Shown one piece after another: positions 54,390-63,550 of a stretch of DNA of 64,000 bases (position 1 is the stretch's first letter; each line of letters begins with the position of its first letter). The notes below the pieces were generated by a model. The model was not told where the DNA came from, did no database searches, and was given only the letters and a program-made list of their open reading frames with translations. The stretch is from Nostoc sp. 'Peltigera membranacea cyanobiont' N6 (GTDB lineage: Bacteria; Cyanobacteriota; Cyanobacteriia; Cyanobacteriales; Nostocaceae). The position numbers and the translations under genes are program-made. The stretch is from positions 7,160,501 through 7,224,500 of the forward strand of contig NZ_CP026681.1 in NCBI RefSeq assembly GCF_002949735.1. The letters run 5' to 3'.

Positions 54390-56658
54390 CTGGAGTTAGA
54401 GGTACAATAGTTTTTTGGCGGAGGCGTATAGCATTAAATTGTCCTACCACTTCTAATGGAAGGTTGGTAAAGCGAATATAAAAATTATTTGGTTCTGCTG
54501 TTTTGTCTAAGACCTTAGCATAGATATCTTCACTAATTTTGGCATTACCCTGCATAAATAAGTTCAGTTTCAGATTAGTAAAGGGCTGTAAAACCAGAGA
54601 ATTTACTTTTGAGTCATAACATACTTGCGCCTCCTTAGCTGACAGCTTCACTAGCTTTCCCTCAATGACAGTACTATTAACATCTTTCCCATCCAAAACT
54701 GCGTATTTTAGAGGAATCGCTTCTAAAAGTTCCAAGAAAATTTCTTCTTCATCTTGAGCCAGATATAAATTGTATTCCCCAGCAATCCCACCCACTTCAT
54801 AAATTTTTATCGGTTCCTTCACTCCTTTTGCTTGGACTTCTTTATGTCCAATAAGTTTGATAATCGAACCAGCCTCTTTAATAGTTGATTCCGAAATAAA
54901 AATTTGACCGCCGACTGTATAAGATTCAATCCGATAGGTTAAATTAACTTGATTACCGATAATTCCATATTTAGTCCGTTTTTCCGAACCAATATTACCA
55001 ACTACTACTTCTGCTGTATTAATCCCAATACCCATTTCTAGCTTTGGTAATCCCATTTGCTGGATTTTTTTATTTACTGGTTCCATTGCCAACTGCATTG
55101 CCACAGCACAGGCGATCGCTCTCATAGCATCATCTTCTCTACTAATAGGAGCGCCGAACAAAACTAAAATTCCATCACCCATAAACTCATCAATCGTGCC
55201 ATGATACTGAGTGATAACATCTGCCATATATCCTAAATAAAAGTTGATTATTTTAATTACTTCTTCAGCAGATAATCTCTCCGCCGTAGCGGTAAAGCCT
55301 CTTAAATCAGAAGTGAGAATAGTAATTTTTTTCCGTTCACCGCCTAGTTTTAAACCTTCAGGATTTTCTAATAAATTAGCAACTACTTCATCGGTGAGAT
55401 AACGACCAAAGGTTTTCCGAATTTCTCCCGCAGTCATGGCAATATAGGCAGTCACAGCAAGTGCCGAAACAATTAATGCGATTAATGATGGAACTACAGG
55501 AATCCACCAACCTGCGATAAAAGCTAAATAACTACTACCCATAAGACAGCAACCAGCTAGCAAAATGCTAATCAAAGGTAATAAGGATTTTCTTTTAGAG
55601 CCACTGCTATATCGTTGTTGCCATCTTAAGATTGCACCAATTAGTGACCACACAGAAATCCATAACCATTCTTGGAGTTTGCTCCATGTTTTGATTAACG
55701 AACGATTATCTAAAGTAGCGCTTAAAATTTGACTGATGGCATTGGCATGAATCGCTACACCAGACATCCGTTTTGGTGCTGTTAATATAGTACTGCTGTA
55801 AGGTGTATAAAATAGGTCTTTGAGACTTTCGGCTGTGGGGCCAATCAACACAATCCGCCCCTTTAATAAATCTTTGGAGATCCGATTTTCTAACACATCC
55901 ATAATAGATATGTGTTGAAATTTGTCTCTAGAACCACGATAATTTATTAGTATTTGATAACCTTGGTCTTCAGCCCGAATGTAACCACCATCATTTCCTT
56001 GAAATAAGGGGTAAATCACATTACCTGTTTTTACCAAATAATCTTCTGTTTGTCCGACATCAATTTTGCGATCGCTCAGATAAAGGTAGGCAAGTTTAAA
56101 AGCAAAACTAAACACATTTTCGCCATTTTGATCTGCCAAATACATCAAACTACGGCGAATTTTGCCATCCCCATCTAAAGGAAAATCATTTGCACCCACT
56201 CGATCGAGTTTTTTCAGCGCTGGTGGTGGTGCTACCGCCGAACTATCTTCACTCTGGGCTACTTTTTGGACACCAACTAAATTTGGTGTAGACTCAAACA
56301 CTTTAACTAAGGATTGATGTCCAAAACCGACTGGTAAATCTCGATATAAATCCAAACCGATAGCACTGGGTTTTTGTTGTTTTAATTTCTCTAAAACTTG
56401 TGCTAGCAAGCCGTCAGGCAGAGGCCAATAACCGCGCTTACCAAGTTTTTGGACATCAGATTCATTAATTTCTACAATGACAATGCGCGGATCGATAGGT
56501 TCTGGAGAACGTAACAGAAACATTTGATCCAGCGCTGCCAATTCCAACATCTGCAATAATCCACTCAAACGCAGAATAAACACCAATGCTCCCGCGCTGG
56601 GAGCAGCAATGAAGACACCGCGCCATTGCCAAAGTTTTCGTTTGATGTTTCTCCACAT
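54382..56658 (-). CDS. CHASE2-domain class III nucleotide cyclase
   Basis: 758 residues. One N-terminal helix, an extracytoplasmic CHASE2 domain (about 40-320; DPRIVIVEINESDVQKLG, AIGLDLYRD, GRIVLIGPTAESLKD), three helices at about 330-425, then a cyclase domain (about 445-640). Both metal-binding Asp residues are present (TSDLRGFT and FMGDGILV), as are the catalytic Asn and Arg (GNQVNLTYRIE). The substrate-selecting Lys is Glu (IDEFMGD), so ATP versus GTP is open. The last 110 residues have a PilZ-like look. It lies 3 bp behind DUF928 and overlaps the NHLM transporter, so it is an integral member of the operon. Confidence 0.9.
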   Translation of the reverse strand: MWRNIKRKLWQWRGVFIAAPSAGALVFILRLSGLLQMLELAALDQMFLLRSPEPIDPRIVIVEINESDVQKLGKRGYWPLPDGLLAQVLEKLKQQKPSAIGLDLYRDLPVGFGHQSLVKVFESTPNLVGVQKVAQSEDSSAVAPPPALKKLDRVGANDFPLDGDGKIRRSLMYLADQNGENVFSFAFKLAYLYLSDRKIDVGQTEDYLVKTGNVIYPLFQGNDGGYIRAEDQGYQILINYRGSRDKFQHISIMDVLENRISKDLLKGRIVLIGPTAESLKDLFYTPYSSTILTAPKRMSGVAIHANAISQILSATLDNRSLIKTWSKLQEWLWISVWSLIGAILRWQQRYSSGSKRKSLLPLISILLAGCCLMGSSYLAFIAGWWIPVVPSLIALIVSALAVTAYIAMTAGEIRKTFGRYLTDEVVANLLENPEGLKLGGERKKITILTSDLRGFTATAERLSAEEVIKIINFYLGYMADVITQYHGTIDEFMGDGILVLFGAPISREDDAMRAIACAVAMQLAMEPVNKKIQQMGLPKLEMGIGINTAEVVVGNIGSEKRTKYGIIGNQVNLTYRIESYTVGGQIFISESTIKEAGSIIKLIGHKEVQAKGVKEPIKIYEVGGIAGEYNLYLAQDEEEIFLELLEAIPLKYAVLDGKDVNSTVIEGKLVKLSAKEAQVCYDSKVNSLVLQPFTNLKLNLFMQGNAKISEDIYAKVLDKTAEPNNFYIRFTNLPLEVVGQFNAIRLRQKTIVPLTPDE

Positions 56659-56661
56659 AAA

Positions 56662-57435
56662 TTACTTAGTCTTGTCATTGCAGATATCTACTAAAGGTTT
56701 GGAAACTAAATTTTTTAAACCGACTGACTCCAATAATGCTTGCCAATTAGCCATGACTGTGCGATCGCTAGGATTGGCAAGACGTTGCTCTACTAAAGTA
56801 TGCACCAGTTCGTACCAAATACCAGATGTGGCATACACTTGGGACAGTTGTTTGGGATTTGTCCTAGCTATCTGCTTCGATAAATCAGGAGTGGGTTGAA
56901 TTCGTTCTACCCAACCATCAACAGCGATTTCCTCTGCTAGTTTGTCTGCACCGCAAGCGATCGCCATATACCAGTGATACTGTTTACCAACTTTGAGACT
57001 TGGCGCTTCTGCCGGGAGAGTAAAACCAATAATTCCTGATTGCTTAGGAAGTTTAAAAGTCGTTTCGTAGACTATATCCTCACCATCTAGAAGTGAAAAG
57101 CGAGCAGTTTCTACTGCTGTCTGCGGTACAAACCAGTAAAATGTCGGACGTTCTGCAAAGGTTAAACCTGATTTATTCGCAGGCATTAAGGGAGTTAAAG
57201 TTTCTTTACTCTCTAAAAAGCAGGAACCACCACCACGACTTGCACCACCAGCCGTAGTTTGTGGTGCTTTTCGATTTGGTGGGATAAACTTCTGACTAAT
57301 TTGCCAACTCTGGAATCTGTGGAATTTAAGTGAAATTGGTGATTCAGCGATCGCGATTCTGGGGAAACTAGAAATCACTAATACCAGAGATATAGAAAAT
57401 GCTGGAAATTCTCCAAACTTTTGGATCAAATTCAT
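56662..57435 (-). CDS. DUF928 family protein, copy 2
   Basis: 257 residues. Signal peptide at about 1-30 (ending IAIAES). Conserved patch TTAGGASRGGGSC, then RPTFYWFVPQT and the YHWYMAIACG core found in DUF928, with a helical C-terminus. It is the first gene of the minus-strand operon, with only 3 bp to the CHASE2-cyclase. Exported or envelope-associated by signal peptide; the CHASE2 domain faces the same side, so a sensing partnership is a reasonable guess. Paralogue of 10383-11120. Confidence 0.85.
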   Translation of the reverse strand: MNLIQKFGEFPAFSISLVLVISSFPRIAIAESPISLKFHRFQSWQISQKFIPPNRKAPQTTAGGASRGGGSCFLESKETLTPLMPANKSGLTFAERPTFYWFVPQTAVETARFSLLDGEDIVYETTFKLPKQSGIIGFTLPAEAPSLKVGKQYHWYMAIACGADKLAEEIAVDGWVERIQPTPDLSKQIARTNPKQLSQVYATSGIWYELVHTLVEQRLANPSDRTVMANWQALLESVGLKNLVSKPLVDICNDKTK

Positions 57436-57951
57436 ATTAAGTCCTATTAATTTTCAATCATCTAACAAAGACAAATATTTGCGATCGCCCGAAAAAGTAA
57501 TATTGAGTTAAATTAATTACCAATCATAAAACCTATATTAACTTTTGTCTAAAAACTTTGTTAAAGATTTCACCAAAAAAATTAAGTCCGTATAATTTAC
57601 TATAAACAAGGGTATAGTAATTCTGAATCGTTCCAGAGAAAATACGTAAAGTTTTGTAAGTAACTTTAATGACAAAGAATAGAACGATTGCTATAGTTGT
57701 CTGGTAACTCTATAGGAATTCTACTTGAATCTTGCTAAGTATACTGAGCAAGAAACCTGGTTTTTCAAAAATCAAATATGAGTCCTATAGCTTCTGATGC
57801 AACTCCACCCCTTTTCTGAAAAACCTTGTTTTGACTGAATTTTTACTACTTCTGTCAGACACCTAGGTTGAAAACTTCAAGAAAACTAACAAAAAGCTCT
57901 ATTTTGCTGTAACAAATGATTTATTCCCACTCATAACCAAGTTTAAATCTT
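57436..57951. other. Divergent control region of the peptide-export locus
   Basis: About 515 bp between DUF928 and the cyclic-nucleotide-domain gene. Contains a TATAAT at 57591-57596 without a good -35, and repeats of ACTTTGTTAAAG / AAAGTTTTG type near 57555 and 57648. It should hold promoters for both operons. No open frame resembling a precursor peptide was found here. Confidence 0.4.
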
Positions 57952-58992
57952 ATGATTAGACAAATCCTGGTTAATACTCCGAATTTTGCTGCTTTCAGAG
58001 AAAGTGATATTGATTGGATGCTCAGTGTTGGCCGATGTAGAGAGCATCCTATTGGTGAAGTTCTGATTCAAGAAGGTAAAGAAATTGTTGATACGGTAGA
58101 AATTTTGCTAGAGGGAGGATTAAGTATTTGTGTTTCTCCCACAGGCAATGTAAAAGACGCACAAGAAATCGATCGCGTATCGCCAGGGGAAATTGTAGAA
58201 GCATTATCTTTAATAGATAATGCTTATCCAGCTAGCACGTTGATAGCTCTGGAACCCTCACGAGTATTAGCACTGCCAAGAGAATTATTAGTCAAAAAGT
58301 TAGAATACGATACAAAATTTGCCGCCAGTTTTTATCAAATGCTGTCTGTTTTACTTTCACAGCAATTGCGGAGACTGACTGATTTTCTGACTAAGAACAA
58401 AGTACTTCCAGGAGAGCCACTGCGAAAAGTTTTGTTTGTGTTCGCTATTTTGGATGATGGCGATATTGATTGGATGATTTCCCAAGGAGTAAGAACTAAA
58501 GTCAATCCAGGTAAGGTGCTAATTGAAGAAGGAAAACCTGTTGAAGCATTATATATATTGTTAGATGGGAAGTTAGGAGTTTTTGTTACCACCCCACACA
58601 ATAAACTTGCCGAAAGAGAAATTGCTCAATCAGTCAAAGGCGAAATTTTGGGGGAAATGTCTTTTGTCGAAGCAACAACCGCCTCTGCCACAGTCAAGGC
58701 AGCAGAATCTTCTGTATTACTAGCTTTACCACAACAGAAACTAGCTGAAAAATTAAAGCGAGATGCAGGATTTACAGCCCGTTTTTACAGAGCGATCGCT
58801 GTAGTTTTAGTAGATCGGATTCGCGATCGCCTCTTCCGTCGTGGATTTGGCAAATTGTCTTACCAACTAGACCAACTCTTAGCAGAAGATATTGAAGTTG
58901 AAGATGAACTCAACTTAGATACATTAGACAATACCGCGCTTGCGGGTGCTAGATTTGACTGGATGATTAAACGTCTGAATCGACAATCTTGA
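57952..58992 (+). CDS. Tandem cyclic-nucleotide-domain protein of bacteriocin-type export loci
   Basis: 346 residues with two CRP-like beta-roll domains, about 15-130 and 160-285. The first has GEIVEALSLIDNAYPASTLIA and the second GEILGEMSFVEATTASATVKA. In both, the Arg that binds the cyclic phosphate in CRP (ERSA) is Ala, so cAMP or cGMP binding is doubtful. No DNA-binding domain and no signal peptide. It matches the family named bacteriocin-type transport-associated protein (TIGR03896 as recalled), which accompanies NHLM transporters in cyanobacteria. First gene of the plus-strand operon. Confidence 0.85.
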   Translation: MIRQILVNTPNFAAFRESDIDWMLSVGRCREHPIGEVLIQEGKEIVDTVEILLEGGLSICVSPTGNVKDAQEIDRVSPGEIVEALSLIDNAYPASTLIALEPSRVLALPRELLVKKLEYDTKFAASFYQMLSVLLSQQLRRLTDFLTKNKVLPGEPLRKVLFVFAILDDGDIDWMISQGVRTKVNPGKVLIEEGKPVEALYILLDGKLGVFVTTPHNKLAEREIAQSVKGEILGEMSFVEATTASATVKAAESSVLLALPQQKLAEKLKRDAGFTARFYRAIAVVLVDRIRDRLFRRGFGKLSYQLDQLLAEDIEVEDELNLDTLDNTALAGARFDWMIKRLNRQS

Positions 58993-59112
58993 AGGGGGCA
59001 GGGGGCAGGAGGCAGCTTCATTAGTCTCCAATTCCAGTCTAATTACGAACTTGTACTGAGCGCAGTCGTTGGCGCAGCCTCTCGTAGAGAAGTATTACGA
59101 AATAACAAATGA

Positions 59113-60555
59113 ATGGCTGAAAATCAAGATAGTATATTTCGCAAAGAATCACTGGATCGTTTATCTTCTCCAGAAAGATTGGATCAGTTAATGCAGGTAG
59201 TCAACCCTTTAGATTGGCTGCCTTTGGCGACGCTGGGTAGTTTTGTATTACTGGGGTTAATTTGGAGTATTTTTGGACGTATTCCTGTGACGGTAACAGG
59301 AAAAGGAATACTCATTCAACCTAATCAAGTTGTCACTTTTGAGTCGCCAATTTCAGGACAGCTAAAAAGTCTGAATGTCAAAACAGGACAATGTATAGAT
59401 CGAGGATATGTCCTAGCAACGATCGATCCGACGGATCTCAAGCAGCAATTGCAACTGCAACGCTCAAAACTAGGGCAATTACAAACACAAGAACAAAATT
59501 CATCGTTGCTTCAGCGACAACGTACTGTTAAAGAAAAAGAAGCGATCGCATCTTCTAGAGTTAATTATCTTCAACGTTTGCGGGATACTCAGACTCTCAC
59601 GCCTGCGTTTTATGAAAAAGGCTTAAATGCCATCCGCGAACAGCGCATCAGTTTGCAGCAACGACTCAATGATGCTGTAGCGATCGTACCAATACTGAAA
59701 GATAGATTGCAAAAGCGCCAGCAACTCGTAGATGCGGGAGCTATTTCTAAAGATACATATCTACAAGCACAGCAAGAATATACACAGGGAATGCAGACCC
59801 TATACGATCTCAGAGCGCAGCTTAAACAGTTAGATGTACAAGAAACAGAAGCACAGCAGAGATACTTACAAAATTTAAGTTCTGTAAGCGAACTGCAAGC
59901 GCAATTAAAAGATTTAGATACTAAGAGCCAACGGACTGAGCAAGAAAACGCCGAAAATCTCAATACAAAAATTAATCAAATTCAAGAAGTTAATCGAGCG
60001 ATCGCTCAATTAGAAAAACAAATATTAGATAATAGTCAGATTGTTAGCCCTAGTAATGGCTGTGTATTAGAAGTAACTGGTTTTTTGGGACAAGTTACTA
60101 GTCCCAAAACTCCCCTTGTCACCCTGAACATCGGCAACAAAAACACTCCACTAATTGCCGTCTCCTACTTTAATGTCCAAGATGGTAAGCAGATTCAACC
60201 AGGAATGATGATGCAAATCACCCCCACGTCCGTGAAAAGAGAACGCTTTGGCGGCATTGTCGGTAAAGTTGCCTCCGTTTCCCCCTTACCTGTGACTAAA
60301 GAAGGTGCAAAGTCTGTAATTGGCAACTCTGATTTAGTAACCAACATCTTGTCAACTGGCGGTGGAGACATTGAAGTGCGAGCAGAAATGGAAATAGCTC
60401 CATCTACCTTTAGCGGTTATCGCTGGTCTTCATCACAAGGCCCAAAATTAAACATTTCTACCGGGACAACTACCAGTGTCCGGGTTAAAGTAGCAGAGCA
60501 GGCACCAATTACTTATGTCTTGCCCATTCTACGAGAATTTACTGGCATTAACTAA
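59113..60555 (+). CDS. NHLP-type secretion adaptor (HlyD family)
   Basis: 480 residues. A single N-terminal membrane helix (about 36-56, LATLGSFVLLGLIWSIFG), a lipoyl-like half motif (SPISGQLKSLNVKTGQ), a long coiled coil at about 115-300 rich in Gln, Leu and Arg, a second lipoyl half (SPSNGCVLEVTGFLGQ) and a beta-barrel end. Role: periplasmic adaptor joining the ABC transporter to an outer-membrane channel. It matches the NHLM HlyD family (TIGR03794 as recalled). The C39-ABC gene starts 18 bp after its stop. Confidence 0.9.
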   Translation: MAENQDSIFRKESLDRLSSPERLDQLMQVVNPLDWLPLATLGSFVLLGLIWSIFGRIPVTVTGKGILIQPNQVVTFESPISGQLKSLNVKTGQCIDRGYVLATIDPTDLKQQLQLQRSKLGQLQTQEQNSSLLQRQRTVKEKEAIASSRVNYLQRLRDTQTLTPAFYEKGLNAIREQRISLQQRLNDAVAIVPILKDRLQKRQQLVDAGAISKDTYLQAQQEYTQGMQTLYDLRAQLKQLDVQETEAQQRYLQNLSSVSELQAQLKDLDTKSQRTEQENAENLNTKINQIQEVNRAIAQLEKQILDNSQIVSPSNGCVLEVTGFLGQVTSPKTPLVTLNIGNKNTPLIAVSYFNVQDGKQIQPGMMMQITPTSVKRERFGGIVGKVASVSPLPVTKEGAKSVIGNSDLVTNILSTGGGDIEVRAEMEIAPSTFSGYRWSSSQGPKLNISTGTTTSVRVKVAEQAPITYVLPILREFTGIN

Positions 60556-60573
60556 AATTTTAAAAATAGTCTT

Positions 60574-62853
60574 GTGCAATTGATTCAGCAATTAATTTCC
60601 TCAATTCAAAACCTCAATCCCTTACGTAAAAAAGCCCCATTATCAGACCTAGAAACAGCACAAATTAAGATGCCTTCCCGCGTCAAAACTCCCACCCTAT
60701 TGCAAATGGAAGCAGTAGAGTGTGGAGCAGCAGCTTTCGGGATTATTTTGGCCTACCATCGCAAAATTGTGCCTTTAGCAGAACTGCGACAAAATTGTGG
60801 GGTTTCTCGTGATGGTAGCAAAGCCTCAAACATGATCAAAGCTGCAAGAAATTACGGTATGCAAGCCAAAGGTTTTAAAAAGCAGTTGGCACAATTACAA
60901 GAACTTCGTCTGCCATACATTGTTTTCTGGAATTTTAATCATTTCTTAGTAGTAGAAGGATTTAAAAAAGATTGGGTTTATCTCAACGACCCAGGTACGG
61001 GGCCGAGGCGAGTCTCCTTCAAAGAATTTGATGAAGCCTATACAGGGGTTGTCCTGGTGATGGAACCAGGCCCAGAATTCCAACGTGGGGGTCGCAAACC
61101 TAGCTTAATAGGCGCACTTATTGACCGTTTGCGGGGTTCTTGGGGAGCCATTCTCTATTGTTTTCTGGCAGGATTTTTTCTAGTTATTCCAGGGTTAGTT
61201 TTACCAGTTTTTAATCAGATTTTTGTCGATAATGTTCTGGTAGAAAATCGTACAGATTGGTTGCGCCCATTGATTTTGGGAATGACAATCACTGTGATTC
61301 TTCAAGTCTTGTTGACATTACTACAAAGACGGTTTCTGAGAAAGCTAAATATTAAGTTATCGGTGGAAATGTCCGGGCAATTTATCCACCATATTCTGCG
61401 CTTGCCAGTATCATTTTATTCCCAAAGATTTGCTGGAGAAATTAGCAGTCGAATCAATATCAATACTAAAGTTGCGGAAGTATTATCGGGGCAATTGGCT
61501 AGGACTGTGATTGATACCGTGATGGTAGTATTTTACGCCATAGTTATGTTTACTTATGATGGCATACTGACTGCGATCGGTATCTGTTTTGCGGCGATTA
61601 ATATATTGACATTGCAGTGGATTTCCCGGCAGCGTACAGATATTTATATGCGAATCATCCAAGATAGAGGCAAAGTTGCAGGTACAGAAATTGCTGCCCT
61701 TCAAAGTATGGAAACCCTCAAAGCATCAGCGTTGGAATCTGATTTTTTCTCCCGTTGGTCGGGTTACTACACAAAATTTATCAACGGTCAGCAGGAATTA
61801 GGCATCACTAATCAAGTACTAGGCGTTTTACCTATTTTATTGACTAGTTTAAGTTCCCTATTAGTTTTAGTTATTGGGGGTCTACGAGTCATGGATGGGC
61901 ATCTCAGCATCGGGATGTTGGTTGCTTTCCAAAGTTTAATGACTAGCTTTTTGACTCCAGTCAACTCTCTGGTTAATTTCGGCAGCACCTTACAGGAACT
62001 AGAAGGAGACTTAAATCGGCTGGATGATGTGTTACAAAATGCAACCGATCCAGAATTGGACAGTCATAATAATTTACATACCTCAACAGCCAAACCCTTA
62101 CAAAATGCTTCATCCTGCGAACTTAAGGGATATGTAGAATTAAAAAATGTGACATTTGGTTACTCACGAACAGATGGGCCTCTAATTCAAGACCTGAGTT
62201 TTCAACTAAAACCAGGACAGCGAGTAGCCTTAGTTGGTAGTAGTGGTTCTGGTAAATCAACAGTTGCCAAATTAGTAGCGGGACTGTATCAACCTTGGTC
62301 GGGAGAAATTCTCTTTGATGGTATGCCCAGAGAGCAAATTACTAAGGCGATACTTTCTAATTCTCTGGCAATGATGGAACAGGAAATTTTTCTGTTTGCT
62401 GGCACTGTTCGGGATAACTTGACCTTATGGGATAATACAGTGTCAAATTCTCAATTAGTGCGAGCTTGCAAAGATGCTGCCATTCATGAAGTCATTTTAG
62501 CTTTACCTGGGGGGTATGAAGGCAACTTACTTGAGGGTGCTGCTAATTTCAGTGGAGGACAGCGCCAGCGTTTAGAAATTGCTCGTGCATTAGTCAACGA
62601 TCCGACAATTCTGATTATGGACGAAGCAACCAGCGCCCTAGATGCAGAGACGGAAAAAATTATTGACCGGAATCTGCGCCATCGAGGCTGTTCTTGTATT
62701 ATTGTGGCTCACCGCCTCAGTACTATCCGCGACTGTGATGAAATCATCGTTTTAGAAAAGGGTAAAGTAGTGCAACGAGGCAACCACAAAGAAATGTCCC
62801 AGCTTGATGGTTCTTATGCACGGTTAATTCGGTCAGAGCAGGCTAGTGTTTAG
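60574..62853 (+). CDS. NHLM-type ABC transporter with C39 peptidase domain
   Basis: 759 residues from a GTG at 60574. C39 peptidase domain at about 38-165 with the oxyanion Gln44, catalytic Cys50 (LLQMEAVECGAAAF), His123 (NHFLVVEG) and Asp139 (YLNDPGTG), all intact. Six-helix transmembrane domain at about 190-480 and ABC domain with Walker A GSSGSGKSTVA, signature FSGGQRQRLEIARAL and Walker B ILIMDEATSALD. Role: cuts the leader off a double-glycine-type precursor and exports the core peptide. It matches the NHLM ABC1 family (TIGR03796 as recalled). Last gene of its operon. Confidence 0.93.
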   Translation: MQLIQQLISSIQNLNPLRKKAPLSDLETAQIKMPSRVKTPTLLQMEAVECGAAAFGIILAYHRKIVPLAELRQNCGVSRDGSKASNMIKAARNYGMQAKGFKKQLAQLQELRLPYIVFWNFNHFLVVEGFKKDWVYLNDPGTGPRRVSFKEFDEAYTGVVLVMEPGPEFQRGGRKPSLIGALIDRLRGSWGAILYCFLAGFFLVIPGLVLPVFNQIFVDNVLVENRTDWLRPLILGMTITVILQVLLTLLQRRFLRKLNIKLSVEMSGQFIHHILRLPVSFYSQRFAGEISSRININTKVAEVLSGQLARTVIDTVMVVFYAIVMFTYDGILTAIGICFAAINILTLQWISRQRTDIYMRIIQDRGKVAGTEIAALQSMETLKASALESDFFSRWSGYYTKFINGQQELGITNQVLGVLPILLTSLSSLLVLVIGGLRVMDGHLSIGMLVAFQSLMTSFLTPVNSLVNFGSTLQELEGDLNRLDDVLQNATDPELDSHNNLHTSTAKPLQNASSCELKGYVELKNVTFGYSRTDGPLIQDLSFQLKPGQRVALVGSSGSGKSTVAKLVAGLYQPWSGEILFDGMPREQITKAILSNSLAMMEQEIFLFAGTVRDNLTLWDNTVSNSQLVRACKDAAIHEVILALPGGYEGNLLEGAANFSGGQRQRLEIARALVNDPTILIMDEATSALDAETEKIIDRNLRHRGCSCIIVAHRLSTIRDCDEIIVLEKGKVVQRGNHKEMSQLDGSYARLIRSEQASV

Positions 62854-63550
62854 TAATGATACAGTAGAATTCAGAAGTCAGAATTCAGGATTCAGAAGTG
62901 AAACAGGCTTTATGCTTGGCTTTGAGACTTAGTTTGTGTACTCCATTAACTTAAAATCTGCTGTATTTGCGATCGCAGTTCCTGAAAATAACCTCTTAAG
63001 ATATATGAATTAAGTTATACTTTCCCTCCCAGAGACTTGTTCAACATCGCTTCACGTCTTCTCAACTCCCGAATATTCTTGATAGGCTCAAGACCAAGAT
63101 ATTGCCCGCGAATTCTTAAAGATAGGTAGTTCAAAGGTATCGGCGATCGCTTTCACTACCCGCCAATGAATGGCTTACAGCCTCTAATTTATTCAACCAT
63201 TCCAAATGATGCGATCGTGCTTGTGTCTCATCTTGCAACAACAGCGACAAGGACTGAACATCAACCGAAGGGGCTGGAAACAGATTAGCCAATCGACGAT
63301 TATAAGGGTTACGTCCTAAACGATAAGCAATTGACATGGCTGGTTCCAAATACTCAATATAATGCCATTCGATCCGGTCGATGTTGTCGAGAATCATGTT
63401 ACTTTTAGTTGCTGATATGCCGTAATGCTGCTTTAAGCCAATTTATATTGTCAACCTTTGTTTTCTTGATTTAACATTGGCAAAGTTACGAACAGCTTAC
63501 AGACTAATCTAAATATTTCAGACAAATTAAAGCAGCCATAATAGTCCTAA
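62854..63550. other. Region between transporter operon and modification gene
   Basis: About 700 bp. Starts with an imperfect heptamer-like repeat (ATTCAGA type, 62869-62898), then the decayed gene at 63015-63397, then AT-rich DNA before the partial gene at 63551. I searched both strands here for a double-glycine or nitrile-hydratase-like leader peptide and found none. Confidence 0.45.
63015..63397 (-). pseudogene. Decayed gene of unknown family
   Basis: An ATG at 63397 opens 88 residues (MILDNIDRIEWHYIEYLE...LGRNPYNRRLANLFP) to a TGA at 63131. Coding-like sequence continues beyond in other frames: AIHWRVVKAIADTFELPIF, then QYLGLEPIKNIRELRRREAM to a TAA at 63015. This pattern fits a gene broken by at least two frameshifts, though an intact short gene of 88 residues plus noise is also possible. 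Family not recognised. Confidence 0.45.

Noticed and set aside
57436..57951. Search for a precursor peptide gene between the divergent export operons
   Set aside because: No frame with a leader and double-Gly or similar cleavage site was found on either strand.
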